From the NCBI GenBank assembly GCA_020186115.1, contig WSYJ01000118.1:1-64000 (forward strand): a stretch of DNA of 64,000 nucleotides, read 5' to 3'. Source of the stretch: Histomonas meleagridis. Lineage: Eukaryota > Parabasalia > Tritrichomonadida > Dientamoebidae. The position numbers were made by a program, and so were the translations under genes. Shown in pieces: positions 21,097 through 30,551 of this stretch (position 1 is the first letter of the stretch; every line of letters begins with the position of its first letter). A model generated the notes under the pieces. That model ran no database searches, had not been told where the DNA came from, and saw only the letters and a list, made by a program, of their open reading frames with translations.

Positions 21097-21564
21097 GTAT
21101 GTGATTTTCCATTAAATTTTAATGATCTAAATTTAAATTAGTCTTTGATCATATCTTTGCTTTTCGATAAAAAAAAATTTCTTTTATTATTTTTTCGATT
21201 TTTACTTACTCAGTATAATTTACAATTAACTTTATTGTGGTTTTGAATTGTTTTTTGATAATTAAGTCTTTCAATTATCATCAATTTTTTTGGAAAACAT
21301 GTGAATCTGATAATAGAAATAAAATATAAATACTTACAAGTAAAATGTTATTAGAAAAATTTGTTTTAACAAGTGAACAAATATTATTTTGTAGGTACAC
21401 AAAAATGATTTCATGTATCATATAGAGAATGAAAAATTACGAAGTAGCTACTTAGGTTTGGTTATAAACCAATTGAAATTAATCCTGATCAAAAATATTA
21501 TATCAAGCCTCTTTCAAACAGAAAGTCAATTATTTTTTATTGAAATTTATCGATCGATTGATCG
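21097..21564. other. Asymmetric centre of the inverted repeat
   Basis: 468 bp of AT-rich sequence with no gene seen. Near the right edge (about 21552-21565) a short ATCGATCGATTGATCGAT run adjoins the arm boundary. Confidence 0.6.
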
Positions 21565-21918
21565 ATTTTAAAATAGGAATAGAATAAAAAATCATAATAA
21601 TTAAAAAAAGAAATAAAAAACTCGCTGACCGGGAATCGAACCCGGATCACAGGAACGACAATCCTACATGATAACCATTACACTATCAGCGATTTCTGTT
21701 TACTTTAGAGTATAATTAATATATCATTAATAATAATGGTTTATATTTAGAAATTTTTGTATATATTTATTCTCTACTATTTTAGTTAAAGAAATTTATA
21801 AAAATGATAATAAAATATTATGTTGTCTTTTATATAAAACTATCTTTTATTTATTCCCTTCTTTTTCATCAGTCGTAATAAGTAATGGTTGTTGATTAAC
21901 ATTATCTTCGGGTTTCTT
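21565..21918 (-). repeat. Right arm of a 354-bp perfect inverted repeat
   Basis: Exact reverse complement of 20743-21096. This arm is the likely source copy, because it contains the 3' end of a complete gene (21847-23085). The arm ends inside that coding sequence. Confidence 0.95.
21621..21692 (-). tRNA. tRNA-Asp (anticodon GTC), second copy
   Basis: Identical to the tRNA at 20969-21040 including its T-run terminator, but on the minus strand as part of the inverted repeat. Confidence 0.97.
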
Positions 21919-23085
21919 GCAGCATGAAGTAATTTTCACGCCGAAGTTTGCGATGTTATTGTGTGTTGTTGTACCTAACATCATAAGTACAAAACCGAAA
22001 CATTGCAAAATCGAATATAATGAAACGCCTTCGCCATATATCCTACTTGGGACAGAGTAAAAGACAATAACCATAACAATCCAAACCAAAATAGTTCTGC
22101 AAGCATCCACAAGCGTACGAGCTGTTGCTGAAAGAGCCTTTGAATAAACAAATGAAAACCAGTTAAAGAATGCAATGGAAACGAAATAAAGGAATTGCAA
22201 ACCTGTAATTAATGGATTATGGAACATCATATAAAATGAGTTTTTCATATTTTCATATGAACCATGGTCATTGCCAGGGATAGCATTTGTTACTGGTAAT
22301 GCAACAGCTATACTTAATATGGCGCCTGCAATACCTTCGGAACCAACAAGAAATAGTGATGGAATTGGTCCGGTCTTGCTGGTGTTTTGCTTAAGAAGTT
22401 TCTCTTCAAAGACAAACTGAATGGAACTGAAGATTTGTGCAACTATAACAAGTCCAATTCCAAGAAAGGTATCTTTGATGCTATGTCCGCTAGAACTCTT
22501 GTCGCTGAGAACTGCTGAGGTACCGACAATAGCAAGACCAACAATGGCAAAAACAACACCTAAAATATGATGAAGTGTTGGAATACGCTTAAGAAATATG
22601 CGGCCATTGATCATGGTGAAAACTATAACAAAGCCACGAAGAATTTGTACAACAGAGGCGTTGCAATAAACAAGACCAATACCAGTAAGAGTGGTAGATA
22701 ATAAATCGCAAAGTGCAAATAATGTTACACAGAATGGAAACTTCCAACGCAGACCACCAGTAGGATCTGAATTAACTTCTTCACGTGAAACAAAAACAAT
22801 TTTGGCTTCATTGCTTTCTGGCGCAATCTCAGAAATTGAACTAACTGTGCCACCATCGGTTGGTTTCGTGCATTTATAGTAAAGCGCAAACAAATAGAAT
22901 ATTACCATGCACATAGATTCACCACAAAACATAACAAATGTACATAGCCATGGTTTCGAATAATATTCAAGCTCTCCATCTATATTCTTTCCTTTCGTTT
23001 GATACATGATCTTCTTTGCAATCGTGTTCAGAGATCCTGAAGCAAGCATGGCTGCAGCAAGCAAGATTTCGGCCAAGAAACCCAT
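21847..23085 (-). CDS. SLC35F-type drug/metabolite transporter superfamily protein
   Basis: The 412-residue polytopic protein has about ten hydrophobic helices in the EamA-like arrangement. Features recalling SLC35F6-like proteins are FALCDLLSTTLTGIGLVYCNASVVQILRGFVIVFT in helices 3-4 and the following LGVVFAIVGLAIVGTSAVLSD. The C-terminal half ends with SVPSRIYGEG, then a last helix and a hydrophilic tail with PLLITTDEKEGNK. It is probably in Golgi, lysosome or plasma membrane. Substrate cannot be told; nucleotide-sugar transport is possible. The start is supported by TCCAATTTTTCTC just before the ATG. Its last 24 codons are duplicated in inverted orientation at 20743-20814. Confidence 0.85.
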   Translation of the reverse strand: MGFLAEILLAAAMLASGSLNTIAKKIMYQTKGKNIDGELEYYSKPWLCTFVMFCGESMCMVIFYLFALYYKCTKPTDGGTVSSISEIAPESNEAKIVFVSREEVNSDPTGGLRWKFPFCVTLFALCDLLSTTLTGIGLVYCNASVVQILRGFVIVFTMINGRIFLKRIPTLHHILGVVFAIVGLAIVGTSAVLSDKSSSGHSIKDTFLGIGLVIVAQIFSSIQFVFEEKLLKQNTSKTGPIPSLFLVGSEGIAGAILSIAVALPVTNAIPGNDHGSYENMKNSFYMMFHNPLITGLQFLYFVSIAFFNWFSFVYSKALSATARTLVDACRTILVWIVMVIVFYSVPSRIYGEGVSLYSILQCFGFVLMMLGTTTHNNIANFGVKITSCCKKPEDNVNQQPLLITTDEKEGNK

Positions 23086-23269
23086 GAGAAAAATTGGACG
23101 AAAACGATGAACCGTATTTGAATAGATATTGAAATTTCTATGCTTTATTTTACCAGTGAAAAATTAACGTACTAATTTACAACATGTCAGTTTTGACGAT
23201 CAACCCACTTCGATACAAAATGTAAAGTATCTAAATTACTTTATCGTATTAATAACCCAAGTAAAAAAA

Positions 23270-23506
23270 ATGTTGCTTTTGTTTTTGGCTTATATGGCAG
23301 AAAATACAACAACCCCTACTCCACAGCCAACAGCAATATCAGGAGTTCCTTCAACATTAGGTGTTATGTTAGTATGTGCATTTGGAATTTTATTAATGTT
23401 GGGCTCTGTTCTTATTTTATGCATTAAGCCACTTAGCACAGGTGGAGCTTTATCAACACAACCATTGCTTTCGGTTAATAATGATACTGAACAAAAAATT
23501 GATTAG
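23270..23506 (+). CDS. Small single-pass membrane protein
   Basis: 78 codons: a short hydrophobic leader (MLLLFLAYM), a Thr/Pro-rich segment (TTTPTPQPTA), one strong transmembrane helix (about 31-53) and a hydrophilic tail containing QPLL, a possible dileucine-type sorting signal. CCCAAG lies 10 bp before the ATG, resembling other starts here. No homologue recognised. A TM-bearing small protein with similar layout lies at 56502-56789. Confidence 0.55.
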   Translation: MLLLFLAYMAENTTTPTPQPTAISGVPSTLGVMLVCAFGILLMLGSVLILCIKPLSTGGALSTQPLLSVNNDTEQKID

Positions 23507-23553
23507 GTTATTATTTTTATAAATAAACACAACTTTACAATACTTATTTCAAA

Positions 23554-24252
23554 TCACGCAAATGAAGAAACCAAACGAGAGTAATATGAAATATCAGGAA
23601 ATGAAATTTGCTGTTCATTGGGATTTTGTTGATAGTAGTTTTCGATAAGATTTTGCTCATATCGAATTGTTTCTATTGAACATTTAGCTGTGGTAACTAA
23701 AATTCCTTTTGCTTTGTCTAGAAGTCTGAGATGTTCTTCTAGAATTTGATTCTGCTTTTCAACATTTTCAACATCTTTTCGGAATTTTCTTATCGCTTCT
23801 TTAATAACTCTAACGTCCCCAACATTTTTGATATCATTGATATCTGATAGGTTAGAATTGAAAGAATTTTTTTTGGAAATCCGAGCATAATCAACTTTTG
23901 CAAGTCCTTTAGCTTTTGCACGAATCCTATTGTATTCTTCTTTTGTTAGATCAATAGGAACAGATTTTCGTTTTTTTGATTTGATATCTTTTTCTGTGAC
24001 AAAATTACTAAAATCATGAAACTTAACATTATCAAAATGAGGTATTAAAACAAGTTGATCTACTTCTTCTTGAGTGGGGTTATATACTCCTTGTTCAACT
24101 TCTTTTTCGAAACTTTTATGTAATGATACATTTGGCTTATATAACCTTTTTTTGGTCGGCTTTCCTTCTTTTCCATCACCCATTACAGATTCTCTTATCC
24201 TGACATTTCTTTCATTGTAAGCAGCCAGGTTATCTGAAATGTTATTTTCCAT
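23554..24252 (-). CDS. Hypothetical basic protein with C-terminal coiled coil
   Basis: I do not recognise this 232-residue protein. It is rich in Lys and Glu. A region at about 165-205 is predicted coiled coil (EAIRKFRKDVENVEKQNQIL). The frame could start at 24303, but MENNISD at 24252 is preferred because TCATGTA sits directly before it, like the initiators of neighbouring genes. It is head-to-head with the ZMYND10-like gene (120 bp between starts). Any link to flagellar function is guesswork from this pairing. Confidence 0.65.
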   Translation of the reverse strand: MENNISDNLAAYNERNVRIRESVMGDGKEGKPTKKRLYKPNVSLHKSFEKEVEQGVYNPTQEEVDQLVLIPHFDNVKFHDFSNFVTEKDIKSKKRKSVPIDLTKEEYNRIRAKAKGLAKVDYARISKKNSFNSNLSDINDIKNVGDVRVIKEAIRKFRKDVENVEKQNQILEEHLRLLDKAKGILVTTAKCSIETIRYEQNLIENYYQQNPNEQQISFPDISYYSRLVSSFA

Positions 24253-24372
24253 TACATGAAAACTAACGTATTTAAAGTGACAAAAATTGATAATCACATA
24301 CAATTTTTTGTAAGGAAATGTTGTTGAATAGTTTATGTAAAAGAGAAAAAAACGTACAAAAAGTAGAAATTA

Positions 24373-25455
24373 ATGGCTAATCTCTCAAACAGCGAAATAG
24401 AGCATTATGTTGAAAACTTACGTAAATTTCCGATTGAAGAAATTGGGAGCCCAGCTTGGCTTCAGCAAACGCTGAATATTGAAAGATTAAACGTTTGTGC
24501 ACATGCTCAAGCTGCAAATAATCAATTCGAAAAAGTGGTTGATGCCATCAATTCTTTTGATAAATTTGAAGTTCTTGTTCATGAGCTTCTTGCTGTTGAT
24601 TTATGGCTTAAGAATTGTATGTCATCAATCAAAGAGCATTCACCAAAAATGGCATTTGCTCGCATTTATATGACAGAAAGAAGTGCCATTTCCATTATGA
24701 ATCTGTTGGAACTTGTTGTTTTTCATCCAGATGATCTTTCTAGTGAAGGTTTACTTCCATTAATTGATTTTTGCAATAACAAAATGGCTCAAGTCCTTAA
24801 CCATGATCTTTCTGAACTTCTCACCGAGAACCCAAGTGAAGAAGTACGCAATATATTTTCATTTGGATTTTCATCCTTATCCATTATTTGGTGTCTTGCA
24901 AGTTGTCCTGACATATCTATTACTGTTACTAAGCGTCTAGTTTCCGAAGACGATGTTGTTATGACCATTTGTGCACTTATCATGAAACAACCATGGCGAA
25001 CTGTTCGTCGAGGAAAAGTCATAAAATGGTTTAATGGTGAGCTTAAAGAACTCAAACCTGCTGAAGCTTTACGCGTTTGTCCACCTGAAGCACATGCATG
25101 GACATCACTACAACAACTTCTTGAGCCGAGATGCCTTGAGTTAACAAAGTGGAACGATCACAGAAAGCAAGCAATTATTGACGTCGAGAGTTTGCTAAGC
25201 GAAGTTTTGATTGATCAGTTGCCTCCTCTTAACGGTCTCCGCCGAATGATACAATATCTCAGAGTGAACGAAGTTCCACAGCCTAAGTTCTCAGCTATAA
25301 TAGAGCAATACCCTGAGATGCTCGAAGAATTCGAAAAAAAGAGAGATTGGAAAAAGATTACAGAAAACGCAATCGAAAAGTTCTTCAACCCTCCAATGCA
25401 AGTGCTTCAAAGAGAGCTGATGGAAATTTCACAATTCTTCGATATATATCAGTGA
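24373..25455 (+). CDS. ZMYND10: ZMYND10-like axonemal dynein assembly factor lacking the MYND finger
   Basis: The 360-residue protein aligns by eye with the helical body of ZMYND10 (BLU). Residues about 8-30 (YVENLRKFPIEEIGSPAWLQQ) match the family's LRSFPLREMGS..W.QQ. Later pieces match too: ERSAISIMNLLE, MKQPWRTVRRGKVIKWFNGEL near 200-220, the DQLPPL stretch, and QYPEMLEEFE. In animals and algae the protein chaperones assembly of axonemal dynein arms in the cytoplasm, which fits flagellated trichomonads. Family members normally end with a C-terminal MYND zinc finger; here a TGA follows FDIYQ and no Cys-rich segment appears in any frame downstream. The finger is thus absent. Confidence 0.78.
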   Translation: MANLSNSEIEHYVENLRKFPIEEIGSPAWLQQTLNIERLNVCAHAQAANNQFEKVVDAINSFDKFEVLVHELLAVDLWLKNCMSSIKEHSPKMAFARIYMTERSAISIMNLLELVVFHPDDLSSEGLLPLIDFCNNKMAQVLNHDLSELLTENPSEEVRNIFSFGFSSLSIIWCLASCPDISITVTKRLVSEDDVVMTICALIMKQPWRTVRRGKVIKWFNGELKELKPAEALRVCPPEAHAWTSLQQLLEPRCLELTKWNDHRKQAIIDVESLLSEVLIDQLPPLNGLRRMIQYLRVNEVPQPKFSAIIEQYPEMLEEFEKKRDWKKITENAIEKFFNPPMQVLQRELMEISQFFDIYQ

Positions 25456-25869
25456 GTGAATTATTAAAAATGTGATAAGATACGAATTGGATTTATTCTT
25501 TTCATTTTTAATTGCATTTTATCGTCGTTACTAAGTGAAGCTTCAGAGGTAATTTTGGTATTACATCAATTTTGCAAAGGTTTTTTCTTTTCTTAACTTT
25601 AAGATTTACTTTTCGTTAAATTAAAATCTTGTAATAATATGTAAATTTTAGTTAAATTTGATTCTCACTTGCTTTGAGAAGATTACTATGATTCTGAATG
25701 AATAAAAAAATATTGATCGATGAGATCATATGAAAAATTGAATTTATTTCCATACCTCATGACATGCTAATATGGGTTTATTTTTGCTTATGGGAATTTC
25801 GTCAAATAATGATATAATGACAAAAATAATTTTCGCTATTGATGTTAACGTTCTCTTGGTCAAGTAAAA
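25456..25869. other. Intergenic region
   Basis: AT-rich, no gene seen. I looked here for the missing MYND finger of the preceding gene and found no CxxC pairs in frame. Confidence 0.45.
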
Positions 25870-26295
25870 ATGAGCAAAAAAGAAACAAAAAAGAAGAAAG
25901 ATCAACCAAAAGTTATAGATCCGGCATTAGTGAAGGCCGCACAAATGCTGGTTCGTGAAGATGTTGATTTATCAATATTACCAGATTCTAAATTAAAATC
26001 AGAATTTTTTGAATTAGCAGATCTCGCATTAAAAGGGAAAATCAGATCACTTCAAAAGGTGCGCCTTGAGTACCTTTGTGGGAAAATGGCTGAATATTAT
26101 GATAATATTAAAAATAGAGAAATTATTGAAAAACGTAAAAAAGAAGCAGAAATTCTACGCCAAAAGAGAGAAAAAACACGTGAGATGTTAAGAAAGAAAA
26201 CAAAAAAAGGACAACCAGTTCTAAGGAACTTGGCTAAAGTTCAGCTCATGCAGATTCAAGAGATGCTTGAAAAAGAAAATCAAGCAAATAATTAA
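25870..26295 (+). CDS. Small basic coiled-coil protein, possibly Fyv7/TAP26-like
   Basis: The 141-residue protein has a Lys-rich N-terminus (MSKKETKKKKDQPK), a helical middle and a strongly charged coiled coil ending in KKTKKGQPVLRNLAKVQLMQIQ when read in two parts. The TKKGQP...L..Q motif near the C-terminus resembles the end of the Fyv7/TAP26 (CCDC59) family linked to rRNA processing; this is one short motif only. GGTCAAGTAAAA just before the ATG looks like a local initiator. Otherwise unrecognised. Confidence 0.6.
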   Translation: MSKKETKKKKDQPKVIDPALVKAAQMLVREDVDLSILPDSKLKSEFFELADLALKGKIRSLQKVRLEYLCGKMAEYYDNIKNREIIEKRKKEAEILRQKREKTREMLRKKTKKGQPVLRNLAKVQLMQIQEMLEKENQANN

Positions 26296-26336
26296 ATGTA
26301 TTATTCATAAAACCTTGGTTTATATTAGAAATAATG

Positions 26337-26360
26337 AATGTTTTTTTTTTTTTTTTTTAA
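26337..26360. repeat. Homopolymer T tract
   Basis: About 19 consecutive T residues between two convergent genes. Possibly part of 3' ends; prone to length change. Confidence 0.8.
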
Positions 26361-26396
26361 ATTTATTGAATTTATTGATTTTTTATTTTTGAGTTT

Positions 26397-26852
26397 TTAG
26401 TCAGTTATTTTATCAGCGTAGCTAGCTTTCTCCTCTTCTGTAAGTGCTTGCCATGCTTTTCCGGCCTGTTTGAAACGTTGTGTATAATCAATTTCTGGAT
26501 GTTCTTTACTCCAGATACGTACAAAATTTGTATACGGTGTGGGTTTCTTTGGTGAGCTTTCTTTAGTCTTCTGCTGTTTTACGTTTTGATAGCGAGCTCT
26601 TGGGATGGCTGTTAAATCGGGTCCATAATTATCTGGAATTGCATTATAGTCTGACAGAGACAATACTATTGGTGATTTTTCCTTAACCTTTAGTTCCCAC
26701 TTTCGCAAAATAAATTCTTGATAAACAAGATTATTGCAGACTGATATTGGAACGTCAGGCGATTTTTCAGATATCTCAGCGATCCTAGGAGCATACAATT
26801 GATTCCAAAGTTCTTTTTCTTTGTTATTGAATCCAGATATGATTTGCTTCAT
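26397..26852 (-). CDS. HMG-box protein
   Basis: The 151-residue protein ends in an HMG-box-like segment (about 105-150): PTPYTNFVRIW, then GKAWQALTEEEKASYADK, which matches the box's PY..F, W..L...EK..Y pattern. The N-terminal half (ELWNQLYAPRIAEIS) may be a second, more diverged helical domain. HMG boxes bend DNA, so a chromatin role in the nucleus is likely. TTTTCATTTGG directly before the ATG fits the Inr consensus TCAYTW. Confidence 0.72.
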   Translation of the reverse strand: MKQIISGFNNKEKELWNQLYAPRIAEISEKSPDVPISVCNNLVYQEFILRKWELKVKEKSPIVLSLSDYNAIPDNYGPDLTAIPRARYQNVKQQKTKESSPKKPTPYTNFVRIWSKEHPEIDYTQRFKQAGKAWQALTEEEKASYADKITD

Positions 26853-27027
26853 CCAAATGAAAAGTGTTTTCTATCGCCTTCACTTCGCAGGTGTCACTTT
26901 TAATATAAACCTAACAATAACGAAAACAAAATGATGAGATTAAGAATTGCTTGATTATAATTTATTATTTTTGATAATTTTTATATGTTTATGCGTGATT
27001 TTCTTTTTCTTAGAAATCATTTTAAGA

Positions 27028-27860
27028 TTATTCTTGATCAAGAAGCAACAGCATTATTTCTTTGTGTCCATTTGCACATGCATATTCAATTGCTGTTTTA
27101 AATAAATAATTTAATTTCCAAATTTTGTTTTAAAATACCTAAAAATATTTGAAATAAACATTAAACAATTTGAATAATTATCTTTAATATTAATATCAAT
27201 TCCTTTTTTATTAAGAAGTAATTTAACTATTTCTGTATAACCACTTTGAGATGCCAATATAAGTGCTGTTCTAAATTATTATGAAAATTTCCAAATTTTA
27301 TTTTGATATTTCAAATCATAAAAACAAAAAATATCGATAGAATTCACATCAATTCTATTATGTTCAAGAAGTAATATTACTACTTCTTTATGACCATTTT
27401 GAGTTGCATTTGTTAGTGCTGTTTGGAATAATTTAAAGAATTTCCAAGAATGAAATATAAATTGCATGTTAATTATATAAATATAGAATAAAATAAATAT
27501 ATATCTTTTTTATTAACATCAATTTCTTTTTGCTTCAGAAGTAATTTCACAATATCAACATAACCTTTTATAGATGCTGAAATTAGTGCAGTTTGAAATA
27601 ATTTAAATAATTTCCAAATGTTATTTTGAATTATCAAATCTTTAAAAAAGATATTGAAGAAAACAAAAAAATATTTTGCGCATTAAAATTAATTCCTTTT
27701 TGTTCAAGAAGGAATTTAACCATTTCAGTATAACCCGATTGAGAAGCATAAATAAGTGCTGTATTAAACAATTTAAATAAATTCTAAATATTAAATAGAA
27801 ACCCAAAAATAATAAAATAAATTTTGAATATAAAAAATCGATATCTTTAACATTAACATC
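27028..27860 (-). repeat. Ankyrin-unit array of locus C with spacers
   Basis: Six ankyrin units are separated by five spacers, which I counted as 80, 80, 80, 63 and 83 nt. The units are open and keep TAL...GHKE(V/I)V.LLLEQ...ID(V/I)N. The final unit ends LLLLDQE and a TAA (27028-27030), almost the same ending (LLLEQE stop) as locus E. The array belongs to the gene whose 5' part is 27642-28991. Confidence 0.85.
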
Positions 27861-28991
27861 AGCTCCTTTTTGTTCTAAAATGTATTTCAAAAGTTCCCAA
27901 TTTCCTGATTCAGAAGAAAACAAGAGAACATATTTAGGAAGTTGATTTTCCTTCAGAAAATGTTTAACAAGAAATATATTACCATTTTTTGCTGATTCAT
28001 TTATAATATCATCATTAATTTTCATTCCTTCCTTCTGCAAAAATGAAAAAATTTTATAGTTATGATATAAAATACATAACATTCCGAATTCTTCTAAATC
28101 ATTAATTTTTTCTAATTTGTTTTCATAAATATATTTAAAGATCTCATTTCGATGATATTCAATTGTTATTTGATATGAGTTTTTAAACGATGAATGATTT
28201 TGTTTACACAAATGAATGATTTCAAGATTTCCACCTGCAATTGCATATTTACCTGTGTTTTCTACTTTTGCATTATTCATAAGTAAATATTTAAAACATT
28301 TAACTGCTGAAAAAAATGCTGCATAATCAATTAAAGTGACATTGTTTTGATTAATAAATGAACATCTTTCATAAAGTGATGATTTAATTTTTTGATTATA
28401 ATCAAAATCATTTTGTGATGATATTTCTTGAAGCTTTTTTACTTCATCATTTCGAATTATTTTTGCAATTTCTAATGGATTAACTCCTTCTTTTATTAAC
28501 TTCTTATGGAGTTCCCAATTATTATTTGATAAGTCACTTAGAGAATAAGTTTGTTTAGGAAAATAAGTAACTCTTTTTCTTACTGATTCATAATGTAAAA
28601 AGTATGGATGTTGAATATTTTTTAATACTTCTATCCCCACTAGATTATTTTGGATTAGATTCTCAATGATATAATATGATTCTTGAGTGCGCCTTCTTAA
28701 AAGAAAATCAGTGAATACATTTAATATATCAGATTTAATATTATTGTTTTCTTCAAATTTTTTTATCTCTTTAATAAAATCAATATATACTTCAACGTCA
28801 ACTCTTCGTACGGCAAAAGAAAAATATATCATTTGACTAACAATTAAATTAAAAGAATATGAATAATTAATATCAAATTTATTATTTATTGTACCCATTG
28901 CAACTGAAATATTTTCCTCAGTGAGATCGAAAATATTTTGTTGAATCAATTGAAGAGTTTCCCATTCATTTGAATTTTGGGTTTTATTCAT
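27642..28991 (-). CDS. DUF3447-type ankyrin protein, locus C, 5' open frame
   Basis: The frame from ATG 28989-28991 (MNKTQNSNEWETL) encodes about 449 residues. It has the family head, then SNNNWELHKKLIKEGVNP, EIAKIIRNDEVKKLQEIS, LYERCSFINQNNVTLIDYAAFF and GNLEIIHLCKQNHSS. Ankyrin-like units follow up to DVNVKDI, after which the first spacer breaks the frame. An upstream extension of the frame to 29084 is possible but aligns with nothing in the paralogues. It is head-to-head with the Vta1-like gene (111 bp between starts), so both may share a promoter. Function unknown. Confidence 0.75.
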   Translation of the reverse strand: MNKTQNSNEWETLQLIQQNIFDLTEENISVAMGTINNKFDINYSYSFNLIVSQMIYFSFAVRRVDVEVYIDFIKEIKKFEENNNIKSDILNVFTDFLLRRRTQESYYIIENLIQNNLVGIEVLKNIQHPYFLHYESVRKRVTYFPKQTYSLSDLSNNNWELHKKLIKEGVNPLEIAKIIRNDEVKKLQEISSQNDFDYNQKIKSSLYERCSFINQNNVTLIDYAAFFSAVKCFKYLLMNNAKVENTGKYAIAGGNLEIIHLCKQNHSSFKNSYQITIEYHRNEIFKYIYENKLEKINDLEEFGMLCILYHNYKIFSFLQKEGMKINDDIINESAKNGNIFLVKHFLKENQLPKYVLLFSSESGNWELLKYILEQKGADVNVKDIDFLYSKFILLFLGFYLIFRIYLNCLIQHLFMLLNRVILKWLNSFLNKKELILMRKIFFCFLQYLF

Positions 28992-29102
28992 CAAGCAAAT
29001 AATTAACGTTCGACTGACATTTTTTATTATTTTGGGGCACACCGTTTGTGAATTCCGACGGTTTAACGGTGATTTTATAAGCAAACAAAGTCAATTTCAT
29101 AA

Positions 29103-30551
29103 ATGACAAGAGTACCAGCAGAATTTAAGCGATACCAATTGCTTTATGCCACCTCATTACTCCTTAAAAAGGAGCAGCCGGTAGTGTCAGCAGTTCTCGA
29201 TAACTTTTTTTGTATGCAAGTTGAACCTGATGACATGTCAACTTTATCACCAGAGGCACAAACATTTTTAACAACACTCCAAGCAAATTTGCCTGAATTG
29301 ACGGACACTTCCGTCGAAGAGACAAAACAATATGCCGACCAATTATTTGACGAACTAAACCTTTACATTCAGGTCGGAGAAATCAAGCCTGACATCCCTA
29401 AGCGCCTTTGCATGTGCGAACAAATTTATTCCATTTTCGACGACGACGAATCAGCTAAAAAAGTTCAACTATGCAGAACACTTTCCTCTCAAGTCAAAGG
29501 CCAAATGGCGTTAATCAGACAACAGGCAGCAGGGAAGCCAGCGCCACCCGCTGCCCAACAAAAGCCTACAGCACCTCCTGCAGCTGCAAAGCCAGCGCCA
29601 TCAGGTCCACCAGTTTTCACGCCAAATAATGCACCGCCTCCAAGTCAGCCAAAGCCTACAGGACCACCAGTCTTCACACCAAATGCTTCATCTGCTGGAG
29701 GACCTCCTGTTTTCACACCAAATGCTTCTTCTGCTGGTGGTCCACCAGTGTTTACACCAAATACTTCTAATGCTGGAGGTCCACCAGTGTTCACGCCGAA
29801 CAACGCACCGCCTCCAAGTCAGCCAAAGCCATCAGGGCCACCTGTTTTCACACCTAATACTTCTAATGCTGGAGGGCCACCAGTGTTTACACCGAATAAT
29901 GCACCACCTCCAAGTCAGCCAAAGCCATCAGGGCCACCTGTTTTCACACCTAATACTTCTAATGCTGGAGGGCCACCAGTGTTCACACCGAATAATGCAC
30001 CACCTCCAAGTCAACCAAAGCCATCAGGTCCGCCAGTCTTCACACCAAATACTTCGAATGCTGGAGGACCTCCTGTGTTCACGCCTAATACTTCTAATGC
30101 TGGAGGGCCACCAGTCTTCACACCGAATAATACTCCTCCTCCAAGCCAGCCAAAGCCAGCTGGTCCGCCAGTGTTCACGCCAAGTCCATCTGATACTGCA
30201 CCTGTATTTACTCCAAACGCTCAGCCTGATCAACCAAGTAACATTCCAAGTATTGATGAACTACCATTAGACCAAAGTATTCCAAAGATTGAACCTCTTC
30301 CAACAGATGATTCATCATTGAGTAGTTCTGCTAAAGGTAAGTTCGACCTTTCCACTGGTCTTTCTGTTCTTGATGCTAAAGGACTCCATTTGTTAATTGA
30401 TGTTCCCGAGGTTCATAATGAACTTTGTCGCATTACAATCAAAAATTATCTCAAAATTGCGCTTGACAAATTGCAGAAAGGAGACACACTTCAATCGCTC
30501 GGGTTATTGGAAGACGCATTGTTCACATGGGCCAAAGGAAAACCTCAATAA
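29103..30551 (+). CDS. Vta1/LIP5-like ESCRT-associated protein with VFTPN repeats
   Basis: The 482-residue protein has an N-terminal helical domain (VPAEFKRYQLLYATSLLLKK, then PVVSAVLDNFF) resembling the Vta1/LIP5 MIT-like domain. A Pro-rich linker and a short C-terminal helical hairpin (about 435-480, ALDKLQKGD..SLGLLEDAL) resembling the Vta1 dimerisation domain follow. In known systems Vta1 activates the Vps4 ATPase at multivesicular bodies. The linker (about 165-360) has 13 copies of GPPVFTP, alternating between short units ending NTSNA and long units ending NNAPPPSQPKP. GTCAATTTC lies 8 bp before the ATG. The Vta1 assignment is by pattern, not by strong identity. Confidence 0.6.
   Translation: MTRVPAEFKRYQLLYATSLLLKKEQPVVSAVLDNFFCMQVEPDDMSTLSPEAQTFLTTLQANLPELTDTSVEETKQYADQLFDELNLYIQVGEIKPDIPKRLCMCEQIYSIFDDDESAKKVQLCRTLSSQVKGQMALIRQQAAGKPAPPAAQQKPTAPPAAAKPAPSGPPVFTPNNAPPPSQPKPTGPPVFTPNASSAGGPPVFTPNASSAGGPPVFTPNTSNAGGPPVFTPNNAPPPSQPKPSGPPVFTPNTSNAGGPPVFTPNNAPPPSQPKPSGPPVFTPNTSNAGGPPVFTPNNAPPPSQPKPSGPPVFTPNTSNAGGPPVFTPNTSNAGGPPVFTPNNTPPPSQPKPAGPPVFTPSPSDTAPVFTPNAQPDQPSNIPSIDELPLDQSIPKIEPLPTDDSSLSSSAKGKFDLSTGLSVLDAKGLHLLIDVPEVHNELCRITIKNYLKIALDKLQKGDTLQSLGLLEDALFTWAKGKPQ
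29604..30195 (+). repeat. Coding minisatellite (GPPVFTPN units)
   Basis: Thirteen tandem units of 39 or 57 nt encode GPPVFTPN plus either TSNAG/ASSAG or NAPPPSQPKP. Neighbouring units are nearly identical in DNA, so unit number is probably variable between strains. All are multiples of three and keep frame. Confidence 0.9.

Noticed and set aside
29629-30270. Alternative-frame ORF across the VFTPN repeats
   Set aside because: A periodic repeat is open in several frames by chance; no domain and no initiator.
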